From assembly GCA_031277805.1 (NCBI GenBank), contig JAITLR010000022.1, positions 62,001 through 126,000 of the forward strand: 64,000 nt of DNA, read 5' to 3'. The notes under the pieces are model-generated. The model ran no database searches and was not told the DNA's origin. It was given only the letters and a program-made list of their open reading frames with translations. Numbering within the stretch: position 1 is the first letter of the stretch; each line of letters opens with the position of its first letter. Origin of the DNA: Comamonas sp. (GTDB lineage: Bacteria > Pseudomonadota > Gammaproteobacteria > Burkholderiales > Burkholderiaceae_C). Shown here piece by piece: positions 1-9,221 of this stretch. Both the position numbers and the translations under genes were made by a program.

Positions 1-958
1 AGTAGAGAAAGGCCATGCCGAAGACCAGCACCAGCACCGTGCTGCCAATGCCGACGAACTGCCACAGCTGATGCTGGCTGCGCTGCTTGACATAGAGCTC
101 TATAAGGTCGCGTTCGCCTTTTTCATGTTTGGTGACCGACAGCGAGACATCCATGGCTGCCAGATAGCGGTCAAATGCCTGCACGATGCGCTGGTTTTGC
201 TCAGTGGGGCTGAAGTAGAAGCGATATTCACGCGGATCGTCGAGCAGGGTGTGTATGGCTTCCAGATCGAAATATTCGTGGGTATAGCGCTTTTCCTCGA
301 AGATGCTCTGACTGAAGACGGCGGCATCCAGAGTTCCGTCCTGCAAGGCCTTGAACAGGCCGTCACTGTTGGCCTGGTCGAAGCGTTGCAGGCGACCGGG
401 AGGGAGCAGGGATTGAAGCCGGGCGTCCAGCGCCACTCCCTTGACAACACCTACCTGAAAGGATTTCAGATCGTCGATATTGTCTATGGACAGCTGCCTG
501 TCCTTGCGGGTAATGACGGCGTAGAAGCTTTGGTAGTAAGGCTCGGTGAAGATGCCGAGCCTGGCCCTCTGCGGCAGCAGGCTCAAGGGCATGAAAACAT
601 CTGCGCGGCCTTGCTGTACCTGCTCTATCTTGTTGGCAACGGTCTGGGACAGGTCGCGGCCCGAATCTATTTCATAGCGCAGGCCCAGCTTGTCCGTGAT
701 GAAGCACCAGGTATCAACGGCAACGCCGGCATAGCTGTCGCGCCTTTTGTCATAGCGGGACATGGGCGGGGCATCGACCGCGAGCACGCGCAGCGGGGGC
801 ATGGAGTGAAATTCGGCCAGCTCCTCGGGGCTGATTTCCACGGGATGGAGCAGGCGGATATTCTGTGCGCCATTGCAGGCCTGGGTGCCTCCCCAGGCGG
901 TTCCGCACCAGACCGCATAGAGCAGGCCACGCAGCATCGCTGTTGATCCACGTCTCAT
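1..958 (-). CDS. Periplasmic solute-binding-domain sensor protein, partial
   Basis: The gene runs off the left edge, so only its N-terminal ~319 residues are visible. They show a hydrophobic signal-type start (MLRGLLYAVW), then a domain of about 230 residues resembling family 3 periplasmic amino-acid-binding proteins (segments like PLRVLAVDAPPMSRYD, VQQGRADVFMP and LKSFQVGVVKG), then a basic linker and a membrane helix (IGSTVLVLVFGMAFLY) at the edge. Binding domain plus membrane helix is typical of sensor kinases and diguanylate cyclases that read an extracellular ligand; the output domain lies outside the window. The start at 958 was chosen; an in-frame ATG at 979 adds seven residues and is equally possible. 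It follows the acetoacetyl-CoA synthetase gene on the same strand, 92 bases beyond that gene's stop. Confidence 0.7.
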   Translation of the reverse strand, partial: MRRGSTAMLRGLLYAVWCGTAWGGTQACNGAQNIRLLHPVEISPEELAEFHSMPPLRVLAVDAPPMSRYDKRRDSYAGVAVDTWCFITDKLGLRYEIDSGRDLSQTVANKIEQVQQGRADVFMPLSLLPQRARLGIFTEPYYQSFYAVITRKDRQLSIDNIDDLKSFQVGVVKGVALDARLQSLLPPGRLQRFDQANSDGLFKALQDGTLDAAVFSQSIFEEKRYTHEYFDLEAIHTLLDDPREYRFYFSPTEQNQRIVQAFDRYLAAMDVSLSVTKHEKGERDLIELYVKQRSQHQLWQFVGIGSTVLVLVFGMAFLY

Positions 959-1050
959 GAAATTGCCGTTGGCCCTCATGCAAACATTTTGCAACATCAA
1001 GATGCAGATTGTGGCGCTGCATGCTTTTTAGTACGTAAACAGTTGCCTCT

Positions 1051-3132
1051 TCAGCCGGTCGTTCCCGTACGCGCCAGATGCTGGTGCGCAAAGCCCTCGT
1101 ACCAGTCCAGACAGCCGGGGTTGGCCATGGCGTCCTTGTTGACCACCTTGGCCAGGGGCTGGCCCAGCAGCAGCTTCTTGATGGGCAGCTCCTGCTTTTT
1201 GCCGCTGAGCGTGCGCGGTATCTCGGCCACGGCAAAGATATCGTCGGGTACAAAGCGTGGCGACAGCGCCGAGCGGATGGCCTTGTTGATGCGCTCGCGC
1301 AGGGCTGCATCCAGTTCCACGCCGGGGCGCAGGGCGACAAACAGCGGCATATAGCTGTCCTTGCCCAGATACTCCAGGTCCACCACCATGCTGTCCAGCA
1401 CCTCGGGCAGGGCCTCGACGGCGCTGTAGATCTCGCTGGTGCCCATGCGCAGGCCGTGGCGGTTGATGGTGGCGTCGCTGCGGCCGTAGATGATGCAGCC
1501 GCCCTCGCCGAGCAGCCTGATCCAGTCGCCATGACGCCAGACCGGCCCCATCGCTGCCGGGCCGTCACCGCCGCCGGGTTGGCGCCCATGACCTGCGGGG
1601 TACATGTCGAAGTAGCTACTCAGATAGCGCTTGCCGTCCGCGTCTCCCCACAGGAACAGCGGCATGGATGGAATGGGCTGGGTGCAGACCAGCTCGCCGA
1701 CCTCGTCCATCACGGGCTGGCCCTCTTCGTTCCAGGCCTCGACGGCAGCGCCCAGCTGACGGCATTGCATGACTCCGGGCACCAGCGGCAGATCGCGGTT
1801 GCCACCGATAAAGGCCCCCGCGAAGTCGGTGCCGCCCGACAGGTTGTTCCACCAGATGTTGGCATGGCCGAGTTTGGCGAACTGCTCCGTGCCCCACTGC
1901 TGGACCTCGGCAGACAGTGGTGAGCCCGTACTGCCCAGCCCGCGTATGCGTGACAGATCGCCGCAGGCGGACAGATCGACACCGGCCTTCATGCAGTTGG
2001 CGTAGAAGGCCGCACCCGAGCCAAAGCTGGTCACGCCGGTTTCGGCTGCAAAACGCCACAGCGTGCCCCAGTCGGGCTTGTCCTTGCTGCCGCCGGGGCT
2101 GCCGTCGAAGATCACGCAGGTCGTGCCGCCCAGCAGGCCCGAGACCTGGGCATTCCACATCACCCAGCCCGTGGAGCTGTACCAGTGATAGCGTTCGCCC
2201 CAGCTGTTGGGCTCGTAGCTGCAGCCGATGTCGTTGTGCAGACCCTTGAGCTGCAGGGCCACCAGCACCATGCCGCCATGACCGTGGACTATGGGCTTGG
2301 GCAGGCCCGTGGTGCCGCTGGAGTAGACGATCCACAGTGGGTGATCAAAGGGCAGCCACTCTGGTGTGAAGGCTGCCGTCTCCGCATCATTTCGCGAGGT
2401 AACGCTTATGTAGTCTGCGGTGTCAGCTATCTTTATCGATGTATTCAGATTGGGCACCAGCACCACGTGTTGCACGCTGGGCAGGCCGCTGCGCAGCTCC
2501 TGCAGGACCTCGCGCCGGTCTATGTCCTTGCCTGCGTAATGCACGCCGTCCACGGCGATCAGCGCCTTGGGCGCTATCTGCTTGAAGCGGTCGAGCACGG
2601 CATGGGTGCCCATGTCGGGTGCGCAGATGCTCCAGATGGCGCCCAGGCTGGCGCAGGCCAGAAAGGCGACCATGGCCTCGGGAATATTGGGCAGATAGGC
2701 CGCGATGCGGTCGCCCTTGGCGACGCCCTGGGCACGCAGATGCAGGGCCAGGGCCGCCACCTGACGCTGCAGCTCGGGCCAGCTCAGCTCGCGCTGCAGG
2801 CCCTGCTCGTTGCGGCTGATGACGGCCGGCATGCCGGCGGCATGGGCCGGCTGGACATGGCGCAGCACCTGCTGCACATAGTTCACCTGCGCCCCCGGAA
2901 ACCACTGCGCGCCGGGCATGGTGTTGCGGGCCAGAACGGCGCTGTGCGGCGTGGGCGACTGCAGGTCGAAATAATCCCAGATGCTTTGCCAGAAGGCATC
3001 GAGATTGCTGGTCGACCAGCGCCACAGCGCGTCGTAGTCGGCGAAGCTCAGGCCGCGCGTCTCACGCAGCCAGTTCTGGTACAGCCGGATCTGGGGAATA
3101 TGGGGGGCGGTGTTGGGGGAGGCACAGGACAT
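1051..3132 (-). CDS. Acetoacetyl-CoA synthetase (acetoacetate-CoA ligase)
   Basis: This 693-residue protein is a full-length member of the acyl-adenylate-forming superfamily. It activates acetoacetate with ATP and CoA to acetoacetyl-CoA, letting the cell use ketone bodies or recycle acetoacetate from polyhydroxybutyrate breakdown. The N-terminus (NWLRETRGLSFADYDALWRW) is the ACS-type N-terminal domain. The AMP-binding signature YSSGTTGLPKP lies near residues 270-280, and a GWVMWN stretch typical of this subfamily follows. The C-terminal lysine sits in a TLSGKKQELPIKKLL context, where acetoacetyl-CoA synthetases differ from acetyl-CoA synthetases. The start is the ATG at 3132. A divergent gene begins at 3275, leaving 142 bases for both promoters. 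Function is firm at family level. Confidence 0.92.
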   Translation of the reverse strand: MSCASPNTAPHIPQIRLYQNWLRETRGLSFADYDALWRWSTSNLDAFWQSIWDYFDLQSPTPHSAVLARNTMPGAQWFPGAQVNYVQQVLRHVQPAHAAGMPAVISRNEQGLQRELSWPELQRQVAALALHLRAQGVAKGDRIAAYLPNIPEAMVAFLACASLGAIWSICAPDMGTHAVLDRFKQIAPKALIAVDGVHYAGKDIDRREVLQELRSGLPSVQHVVLVPNLNTSIKIADTADYISVTSRNDAETAAFTPEWLPFDHPLWIVYSSGTTGLPKPIVHGHGGMVLVALQLKGLHNDIGCSYEPNSWGERYHWYSSTGWVMWNAQVSGLLGGTTCVIFDGSPGGSKDKPDWGTLWRFAAETGVTSFGSGAAFYANCMKAGVDLSACGDLSRIRGLGSTGSPLSAEVQQWGTEQFAKLGHANIWWNNLSGGTDFAGAFIGGNRDLPLVPGVMQCRQLGAAVEAWNEEGQPVMDEVGELVCTQPIPSMPLFLWGDADGKRYLSSYFDMYPAGHGRQPGGGDGPAAMGPVWRHGDWIRLLGEGGCIIYGRSDATINRHGLRMGTSEIYSAVEALPEVLDSMVVDLEYLGKDSYMPLFVALRPGVELDAALRERINKAIRSALSPRFVPDDIFAVAEIPRTLSGKKQELPIKKLLLGQPLAKVVNKDAMANPGCLDWYEGFAHQHLARTGTTG

Positions 3133-3274
3133 GGCCTCAGCCTAGCGCTGCAGTCCGCGCAAGTCATTGGTGGTGGCCCCCGCAGATGTCACCTGTGCAG
3201 CACGGATGCGCGGTCAAACCGATAATCGGGGCCTGTCTACACCGTCAACGGCGCATGCCGGCGACCCGCACCCC

Positions 3275-5194
3275 ATGTCCGCTTTGCCCACCCGCGTGCT
3301 GGCCGTCATTCCGCCGATGACGCAGCTCAACACTCCCTACCCCTCCACGGCCTATCTGACCGGCTTTCTGCGCTCGCGCGGCATCACCGCCATGCAGGAA
3401 GACCTGGCGCTGGCCCTGGTACTGCAGCTGCTCTCGCCCGATGGCCTGCGCGCCGTGGCCGAGCGCATCCGGAGCCTGCCTGCCAAGCAGCACACGCCTG
3501 CCGTCCAGTCCTTTGTCGCGCAGCAGGAGCGATACCAGGCCACGATCGCGCCCACCATTGCGTTTTTGCAGGGGCGAGACTCCACGCTGGCCCACCGCAT
3601 CGTGGGGCGCCACTTTCTGCCCGAAGGCCCGCGCTTTTCCACGCTCGATGTGTATGAGGACGAGGAAGGCGGCGATCCGCTGGGCTGGGCCTTCGGCGCC
3701 CTGGGCCTGCACGACAAGGCCAAGCATCTGGCCACGCTGTACCTCAACGATCTGGCCGATGTGCTGCGCGATGCCGTGGACGAGCGCTTCGAGTTCGTGC
3801 GCTATGCCGAGTCGCTGGCCGGCAGCCAGCCCACCTTCGATCCGCTGGCCGACGCACTGGCTGCAGAGCCCAATCTGGTGGACGAGGTGCTGGAGCGCCT
3901 GACGCTGGAGGCCGTGGAGCGCCACCAGCCCACGGTGGTGCTGCTGTCCGTGCCCTTTCCGGGCTCGGCCTATGCGGCGTTTCGCATTGCCCAGACCATC
4001 AAGCGGCGCTTCCCGCAGATTGCCACCGTGCTGGGCGGCGGCTTTGTCAACACCGAGCTGCGCGAGCTGGCCGAGCCGCGCGTGTTCGACTACTTCGACT
4101 TCGTGACGCTGGATGCGGGCGAACGCCCGCTGCTGGCGTTGCTCGAGCACCTGCGCGGCGAGCGCGGCAGATCGCGCCTGGTGCGCACCTTTGTGCGCGG
4201 CAGTGATGACGAAGGTGGCAAGGTCCAGTACATCAACATGATGGAATCCGACATCGCGTTTGCCGAGGTCGGAACGCCCACCTGGGACGGCCTGCCGCTG
4301 GACAGATACCTGTCGCTGCTGGACATGCTCAACCCCATGCACCGTCTGTGGAGCGACGGGCGCTGGAACAAGCTCACCGTGGCCCATGGCTGCTATTGGA
4401 AGAAATGCAGCTTCTGCGATGTGAGCCTGGACTATATCGGCCGCTACGAGGGCGCCAGCGCCGCCGTGCTGGCCGACCGCATAGCAGCCATCGTCGCCGA
4501 GACCGGCCAGACCGGCTTTCACTTTGTCGATGAGGCCGCGCCGCCCAAGGCGCTCAAGGCGCTGTCTCAGGAGCTGATTGCGCGCAACGCCGGCATCTCC
4601 TGGTGGGGCAATGTGCGCTTCGAGAAGACCTTCACACCCGAGCTGGCCGAGCTGATGGCCGACAGCGGCTGCATCGCCATCTCCGGCGGTCTGGAAGTGG
4701 CATCCGACCGGCTGCTGGCGCTGATGAAAAAAGGCGTGACCGTGGACCAGGTGGCACGCGTGACCAAGGCGTTCTCGGAAGCCGGCATCCTGGTCCATGC
4801 CTATCTGATGTACGGCTTTCCCACGCAGACCGTGCAGGACACGGTGGACGCGCTCGAGTATGTGCGCCAGCTGTTTCTCAACGGCTGCATTCAAAGCGGC
4901 TTCTTTCACCGCTTCAGCTGCACCGTGCACTCGCCCGTGGGCCTCAACCCCGAGGAATACGGCATCGAGCTGCCACCGCTGCCCGAGGGCAACTTTGCCA
5001 AGAACGACCGCCCCTTCATCGACCCCACGGGCGTGGACCACGACGCACTGGGCGCGGCGCTCAAGAAGGCCATCTACAACTTCATGCACGGCATCGGGCT
5101 GGAGGAGGATGTGCGCATGTGGTTCCCGTTCAAGGTGCCCAAGCCCACGGTCAAGCGCGACCGCATTGCGCGTGCGCTGCAGCAGAAGCAATGA
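3275..5194 (+). CDS. B12-binding-domain radical SAM protein
   Basis: A 639-residue protein with an N-terminal Rossmann-like half (VLAVIPPMTQLNTPYPSTAY at the start; VVLLSVPFPGSAYAAF and VLGGGFVNTELRE later) matching cobalamin-binding regions of radical SAM enzymes, but I see no DxHxxG cobalamin-ligand motif. The iron-sulfur cysteines are C373, C378 and C381, a CX4CX2C spacing instead of the usual CX3CX2C. A TIM-barrel-like second half follows (FHFVDEAAPPKALKAL, WWGNVRFEKTF, ISGGLEVASDRLLALM, HAYLMYGFPTQT). The open frame extends upstream to 3167, but those 36 residues look like non-coding sequence, and MSALPTRVLAVIPP is a convincing start. Substrate unknown; neighbours on either side give no clue. 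Confidence 0.8.
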   Translation: MSALPTRVLAVIPPMTQLNTPYPSTAYLTGFLRSRGITAMQEDLALALVLQLLSPDGLRAVAERIRSLPAKQHTPAVQSFVAQQERYQATIAPTIAFLQGRDSTLAHRIVGRHFLPEGPRFSTLDVYEDEEGGDPLGWAFGALGLHDKAKHLATLYLNDLADVLRDAVDERFEFVRYAESLAGSQPTFDPLADALAAEPNLVDEVLERLTLEAVERHQPTVVLLSVPFPGSAYAAFRIAQTIKRRFPQIATVLGGGFVNTELRELAEPRVFDYFDFVTLDAGERPLLALLEHLRGERGRSRLVRTFVRGSDDEGGKVQYINMMESDIAFAEVGTPTWDGLPLDRYLSLLDMLNPMHRLWSDGRWNKLTVAHGCYWKKCSFCDVSLDYIGRYEGASAAVLADRIAAIVAETGQTGFHFVDEAAPPKALKALSQELIARNAGISWWGNVRFEKTFTPELAELMADSGCIAISGGLEVASDRLLALMKKGVTVDQVARVTKAFSEAGILVHAYLMYGFPTQTVQDTVDALEYVRQLFLNGCIQSGFFHRFSCTVHSPVGLNPEEYGIELPPLPEGNFAKNDRPFIDPTGVDHDALGAALKKAIYNFMHGIGLEEDVRMWFPFKVPKPTVKRDRIARALQQKQ

Positions 5195-5297
5195 ATTTGA
5201 TAGCTGCTTGCGCTGGTCAAACCTGAAAATATCGGTGGTTTGAGCTCAAAAGCAGGCATGGATCAGCGGCAACAGCTTCGCTTTTGATAGCTGCCCG
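5195..5297. repeat. Dispersed TTTGATAGCTGC repeat (family A), paired
   Basis: One copy, TTTGATAGCTGCTTGCGCT, starts just after the radical SAM stop codon. A second GATAGCTGC follows near 5287. The interval between them contains GGTTTGAGCTC. This is the same element seen after or between many other genes in this window. Confidence 0.65.
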
Positions 5298-5401
5298 AAG
5301 CGGCGCCCCTGGTGCCAGTCGCTGCAAGCTGCCACTGGCTGTTCACGGAAAGCAAGGGCTTGCCATAATCTGCCCCGTTTAATAACTCCAGGAGTGACGG
5401 G

Positions 5402-6718
5402 ATGGGAATATTTCAATGGCAGGAGCGCTCGGCCGCGACCCTGCAGGCCGGGGGCGTGATCGGCCCCGATGAGCGTCTGCCATGGCCGCAGACCGGATTG
5501 ATGGGCGTGCAGCACGTGATCGCCATGTTTGGCTCCACGGTGCTGGCGCCCATTCTCATGGGCTTCGATCCGAATCTGGCCGTGTTCATGAGCGGCATTG
5601 GCACGCTGATCTTCTTCATCATCACCGGCGGCAAGGTGCCCAGCTATCTGGGCTCGTCCTTTGCCTTCATCAGCGTGGTGGGGGCGGTCACCGGATACAG
5701 CGGCCAGGGCGCCAATCCCAATATCGGGCTGGCGCTGGGCGGCATCATCGCCTGCGGTCTGGTCTATATGCTGGTCGGCTTTCTGGTGCAGATCATCGGC
5801 ACGCGCTGGATCGAACGCATGATGCCGCCTGTGGTCACCGGCGCCGTGGTGGCCGTGATCGGCCTGAACCTGGCGTCGATTCCCGTCAAGAACATGGCCT
5901 CCAACAACTTCGAGGCCTGGATGCAGGCGCTGACCTTTGTCAGCGTGGGCCTGGTTGCGGTGTTCACGCGCGGCATGGTGCAGCGCCTGTTGATTCTGGT
6001 CGGCCTGATCGTGGCCAGCCTGCTCTACGGCCTGTTCACGAATGTGCTGGGCTGGGGCAAGCCGGTGGACCTGTCGGGCGTGATCAACGCCGCCTGGTTC
6101 GGTGTGCCGCATTTCCATGCACCCGTGTTCACGGCACACGCCATGGTGCTCATCGTGCCCGTGGTCATCATTCTGGTGGCTGAGAACCTGGGCCACATCA
6201 AGGCCGTGACGGCCATGACCGGCAAGGACATGGACCAGTACATGGGCCGCGCCTTCATCGGCGACGGCGTGGCCACCATGGTCAGTGCCAGCGTCGGCGG
6301 CACGGGCGTGACCACCTATTCCGAGAACATCGGCGTGATGGCGGCAACGCGCATCTACTCCACTGCCGTGTTCTTCGTGGCAGCCCTGCTGGCCGTGCTG
6401 CTGGGCTTCTCGCCCAAGTTCGGTGCGCTGATCCAGGCCATTCCGCTGCCCGTGATGGGCGGTGTGTCCATCGTGGTCTTCGGCCTGATCGCCATTGCCG
6501 GCGCCAAGATCTGGGTGGACAACAAGGTGGACTTCTCGCAGAACAAGAACATCATCGTGGCGGCCATCACCCTGATCCTGGGCACGGGCAACTTCACGCT
6601 GCTGTTCGGCGAATTCAAGCTCGAAGGCATCGGTACCGCCACCTTTGGCGCCATCATCCTGTATGCGCTGCTGAACCTGCGCGAGCGCAGTGATGAAACT
6701 CAGGAAACACGCAAGTGA
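5402..6718 (+). CDS. RutG/UraA-like pyrimidine permease (NCS2 family)
   Basis: A 438-residue polytopic inner-membrane protein of the nucleobase:cation symporter-2 family, expected to import uracil or a related pyrimidine with protons. It follows E. coli RutG almost block by block: PDERLPWPQTGLMGVQH near the start, then GTLIFFIITGGKVPSYLGSS, the family signature QLLE-type region here as VAENLGHIKAVTAMTG, and GGTGVTTYSENIGVMA. About 12-14 hydrophobic segments are visible. A good ribosome site (AGGAG at 5390-5394) supports the start. None of the other rut genes is nearby, so the gene probably serves pyrimidine salvage and not a Rut pathway. A strong terminator follows about 110 bases downstream. 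Confidence 0.9.
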   Translation: MGIFQWQERSAATLQAGGVIGPDERLPWPQTGLMGVQHVIAMFGSTVLAPILMGFDPNLAVFMSGIGTLIFFIITGGKVPSYLGSSFAFISVVGAVTGYSGQGANPNIGLALGGIIACGLVYMLVGFLVQIIGTRWIERMMPPVVTGAVVAVIGLNLASIPVKNMASNNFEAWMQALTFVSVGLVAVFTRGMVQRLLILVGLIVASLLYGLFTNVLGWGKPVDLSGVINAAWFGVPHFHAPVFTAHAMVLIVPVVIILVAENLGHIKAVTAMTGKDMDQYMGRAFIGDGVATMVSASVGGTGVTTYSENIGVMAATRIYSTAVFFVAALLAVLLGFSPKFGALIQAIPLPVMGGVSIVVFGLIAIAGAKIWVDNKVDFSQNKNIIVAAITLILGTGNFTLLFGEFKLEGIGTATFGAIILYALLNLRERSDETQETRK

Positions 6719-6826
6719 GTGCCAACCTGTAACCGGGGAAACATGCCCCTGACAACAGCGCGGGGCCTTTGCGGGTTAACCCGAAATTCATGTTCCGCGC
6801 TGGTAACATTTCTCGCTGGAGATATG

Positions 6827-6851
6827 CCGCCCTACCCGGGCGGTTTTTTTT
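6827..6851 (+). terminator. Intrinsic terminator, or attenuator of the CoA-transferase leader
   Basis: A six-pair GC stem (CCGCCC/GGGCGG) with a five-base loop is followed by eight T residues. It lies 108 bases after the permease stop and 104 bases before the CoA-transferase start, so it can end the permease transcript or sit inside the leader of the next gene. Confidence 0.85.
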
Positions 6852-6954
6852 AGGGGTGCCAGCCGCGCGCTGAGCATGGGCCGCAAAAATGCCATCGCGC
6901 TTGCGCTGGTCAGGCTCGCGTGCCGGGCCGGGGCCTCTGAGTTTGGAGCCAATA

Positions 6955-8469
6955 ATGTCCATCGCAGATCGCGTACGTTACCCAGAATTCCTCTCGCGCG
7001 TCATGACGGCCGAAGAGGCAGCCGCCATGATTCCCCACGGCGTCAATGTCGGTATGAGCGGCTTTACCGGAGCCGGTTACCCCAAGGCTCTGCCCCTGGC
7101 CATCGCGGCCCGAGCCAAGGCCGAGCATGCTGCTGGCAAGCCCTACAAGATCAATGTCTGGACCGGTGCATCCACCGCTGCCGAGTGCGACGGCGTGATG
7201 GCCGAAGCCCATGCTCTGGGCCAGCGCCTGCCCTTCAACACCGACCCCATCGCGCGCAAGGCCGTCAACGCGGGCGAGATCGACTTCATCGACATGCACC
7301 TGTCCCATGTGGCACAGCACGCATGGTTCGGCTTTCTGGGCCAGATGAACATCGCCGTGATCGAGGTGCTGGGCGTGACCGCCGACGGTCTGCTGATTCC
7401 ATCGACGGCCGTAGGCAATAACAAGACCTGGCTGGAAATCGCCGACAAGGTGATTCTGGAAGTCAACACCAAGCCGCCCGCCAAGATGGAAGGCATGCAC
7501 GACATCTACTACGGCACGGCCATCCCGCCGCGCCGCATGCCCATCAGCATGACCCATGCCGATGACCGCATCGGCGAGGCCTATCTGAAGGTGGACCCCG
7601 CCAAGGTGATCGCCGTGGTCGAGACCCACAAGGGCGATCGCGACAATGTGTTCGCAGTGCCCGACGAGAACTCTCAGAAGATCGCCGGCTACATCATCGA
7701 CTTCCTCGTTCACGAGATGAAGATGGGCCGCCTGCCCAAGGAAATGCTGCCCATCCAGTCGGGCGTGGGCAATGTGGCCAACGCCGTGCTGGCCGGCCTG
7801 CTGACCGGCCCGTTCGAGAACCTGCTGGGCTTTACCGAAGTGCTGCAGGACGGCATGCTGGATCTGCTGCGCGCCGGCAAGATGAGCAAGGCCTCGGCCA
7901 CTTCCATCTCGCTGTCTGCGGCTGCCTACAAGGACTTCGAGGACAACATCGACTTCTATCGCGAGCGCATCATCCTGCGCCCGCAGGAAATCTCCAACCA
8001 TCCCGAACTGGTGCGCCGCCTGGGCATCATCGCCATGAACTCGATGATCGAGGCCGACATCTACGGCAACATCAACTCCACCCACGTCATGGGCACGGGA
8101 ATGATGAACGGCATCGGCGGCTCGGGTGACTTTGCGCGCAACGGCTACCTGTCCTTCTTCGTCACGCCTTCCGTGGCCAAGAACGGCAAGATCAGCTGCA
8201 TCGTGCCCATGTGCTCGCATGTCGATCACACCGAGCATGACACCCAGATCATCGTCACCGAGCAAGGTCTGGCCGATCTGCGCGGCCTGTCGCCCAAGCA
8301 GCGCGCGCAGGTCATCATCGATAACTGCGCCCATCCCGACTATCGCGATCAGCTGCAGGACTACTTCGACCGCGCACGTCTGAAGGGGGCGCAGCACACG
8401 CCGCATATCCTGCGCGAGGCCTTGAGCTGGCACGAGCGTTTCACCGAAACCGGTGACATGCGCGTTTAA
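6955..8469 (+). CDS. Succinate/acetyl-CoA transferase (acetyl-CoA hydrolase family)
   Basis: A 504-residue protein of the acetyl-CoA hydrolase/transferase family, the usual length for succinyl-CoA:acetate CoA-transferases. These enzymes move CoA between acetate and succinate or propionate through a covalent glutamyl-CoA thioester. The glycine-rich segment SGVGNVANAV is followed by the catalytic-glutamate motif FTEVLQDG, and a second family block, GTGMMNGIGGSGDFARNGYLS, lies further on. The C-terminal EQGLADLRGLSPKQRA block is also conserved. The start MSIADRVRYPEF was chosen over an upstream in-frame codon at 6889 because it matches family N-termini and has a TTGGAG-like ribosome site just upstream. 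The gene stands alone, between a terminator-like hairpin at 6827-6851 and a 12-base-pair terminator stem at 8603-8633. Confidence 0.88.
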   Translation: MSIADRVRYPEFLSRVMTAEEAAAMIPHGVNVGMSGFTGAGYPKALPLAIAARAKAEHAAGKPYKINVWTGASTAAECDGVMAEAHALGQRLPFNTDPIARKAVNAGEIDFIDMHLSHVAQHAWFGFLGQMNIAVIEVLGVTADGLLIPSTAVGNNKTWLEIADKVILEVNTKPPAKMEGMHDIYYGTAIPPRRMPISMTHADDRIGEAYLKVDPAKVIAVVETHKGDRDNVFAVPDENSQKIAGYIIDFLVHEMKMGRLPKEMLPIQSGVGNVANAVLAGLLTGPFENLLGFTEVLQDGMLDLLRAGKMSKASATSISLSAAAYKDFEDNIDFYRERIILRPQEISNHPELVRRLGIIAMNSMIEADIYGNINSTHVMGTGMMNGIGGSGDFARNGYLSFFVTPSVAKNGKISCIVPMCSHVDHTEHDTQIIVTEQGLADLRGLSPKQRAQVIIDNCAHPDYRDQLQDYFDRARLKGAQHTPHILREALSWHERFTETGDMRV

Positions 8470-8474
8470 TTGTT

Positions 8475-8560
8475 TATCCCCTGTGCCGCGGCGCGGCTTC
8501 CCCCAGGGGATGACACCATCGCGGCGGGGCCGCCTAGGCCCTTGCTCGGTGTCTCTGACG
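8475..8560. repeat. GC-rich dispersed repeat (family B), copy 1
   Basis: The stretch includes CCGCGGCGCGGCTTCCCCCA, GCGGGGCCGCC and TTGCTCGGTGTCTCTG. The same blocks recur at 24761-24846 in this orientation and at 10786-10880 and 39942-40042 in the other. Confidence 0.65.
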
Positions 8561-8602
8561 AGGCAGCGTTAGCTAAGCGAAACTCGTTTATCCAGTAGCA
8601 TC

Positions 8603-8633
8603 AAGGACGGTCTGTTTCAGACCGTCCTTTTTT
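8603..8633 (+). terminator. Strong intrinsic terminator after the CoA-transferase gene
   Basis: A perfect 12-base-pair stem (AAGGACGGTCTG/CAGACCGTCCTT) with a three-base loop is followed by a T run. It ends the CoA-transferase transcript. Confidence 0.93.
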
Positions 8634-8738
8634 CATCGCCGGGCCGCCCAAGATGAAAAGCCCCTCTTGGAGGGGCTGCGAACCACACGCAGTGGGGAGC
8701 ATGGGGTGTTTTTTTCATGCTGCAACCCGTTTCGCGCC

Positions 8739-9200
8739 ATGCATATTCATCAGACCTCGGAGAGCTCCACGGCCATCACCACAGGTTCCTGTCTGTGCGG
8801 ACAGGTGAGGTTTGCGATTCACGGTGAACTGGCCGGAATTCAGGTTTGTCACTGCAGCCAGTGCCGCAAGGCCCAGGGCGGACCGCTGGCCACCAATATT
8901 CCGGTGAATCAGGAACAGATCCGCTGGATTGCGGGGCGCGATCAACTGCGCCACTTCGAATCCTCGCCAGGCAAGCTGCGCGCCTTCTGCCCGCAATGCG
9001 GCTCGCCGGTCTACAGCCAGCGCAGCAGCCTGGCCGGCGTACTGCGGATACGCGCCGGTCTGCTCGATGAGCAGGTCAAGACCTCGCTGGACAGTCACCA
9101 GTATGTGGCCTCGCATGCCTCATGGTGGCCTGTCCCCGACGATGGTTTGCCTCGGCATGAAGAAGCAATCGTTCCTGCCTCTGCGCAGGCCCCTCATTGA
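8739..9200 (+). CDS. GFA-family zinc protein
   Basis: A 153-residue protein of the GFA (glutathione-dependent formaldehyde-activating enzyme-like, CENP-V) fold. The zinc-binding cysteines are in family order: SCLCG (C18, C20), CHCSQC (C37, C39, C42) and CPQC (C84, C87). Most members have no proven activity, and the glutathione-formaldehyde role is disputed, so no substrate is assigned. The ATG at 8739 was chosen because the 24 preceding in-frame codons overlap a hairpin and look non-coding. A thioesterase gene starts 21 bases after the stop, so the two are probably co-transcribed. Confidence 0.82.
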   Translation: MHIHQTSESSTAITTGSCLCGQVRFAIHGELAGIQVCHCSQCRKAQGGPLATNIPVNQEQIRWIAGRDQLRHFESSPGKLRAFCPQCGSPVYSQRSSLAGVLRIRAGLLDEQVKTSLDSHQYVASHASWWPVPDDGLPRHEEAIVPASAQAPH

Positions 9201-9221
9201 TTAACAGAACACAGGATTGAT

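Noticed and set aside
71-946. Plus-strand frame of 291 codons at the left edge
   Set aside because: The complementary minus-strand frame encodes a recognisable solute-binding domain with a signal peptide.
8659-8677. AGCCCCTC/GAGGGGCT hairpin as a terminator
   Set aside because: Only four T residues follow on the minus strand and there is no minus-strand gene nearby to end.
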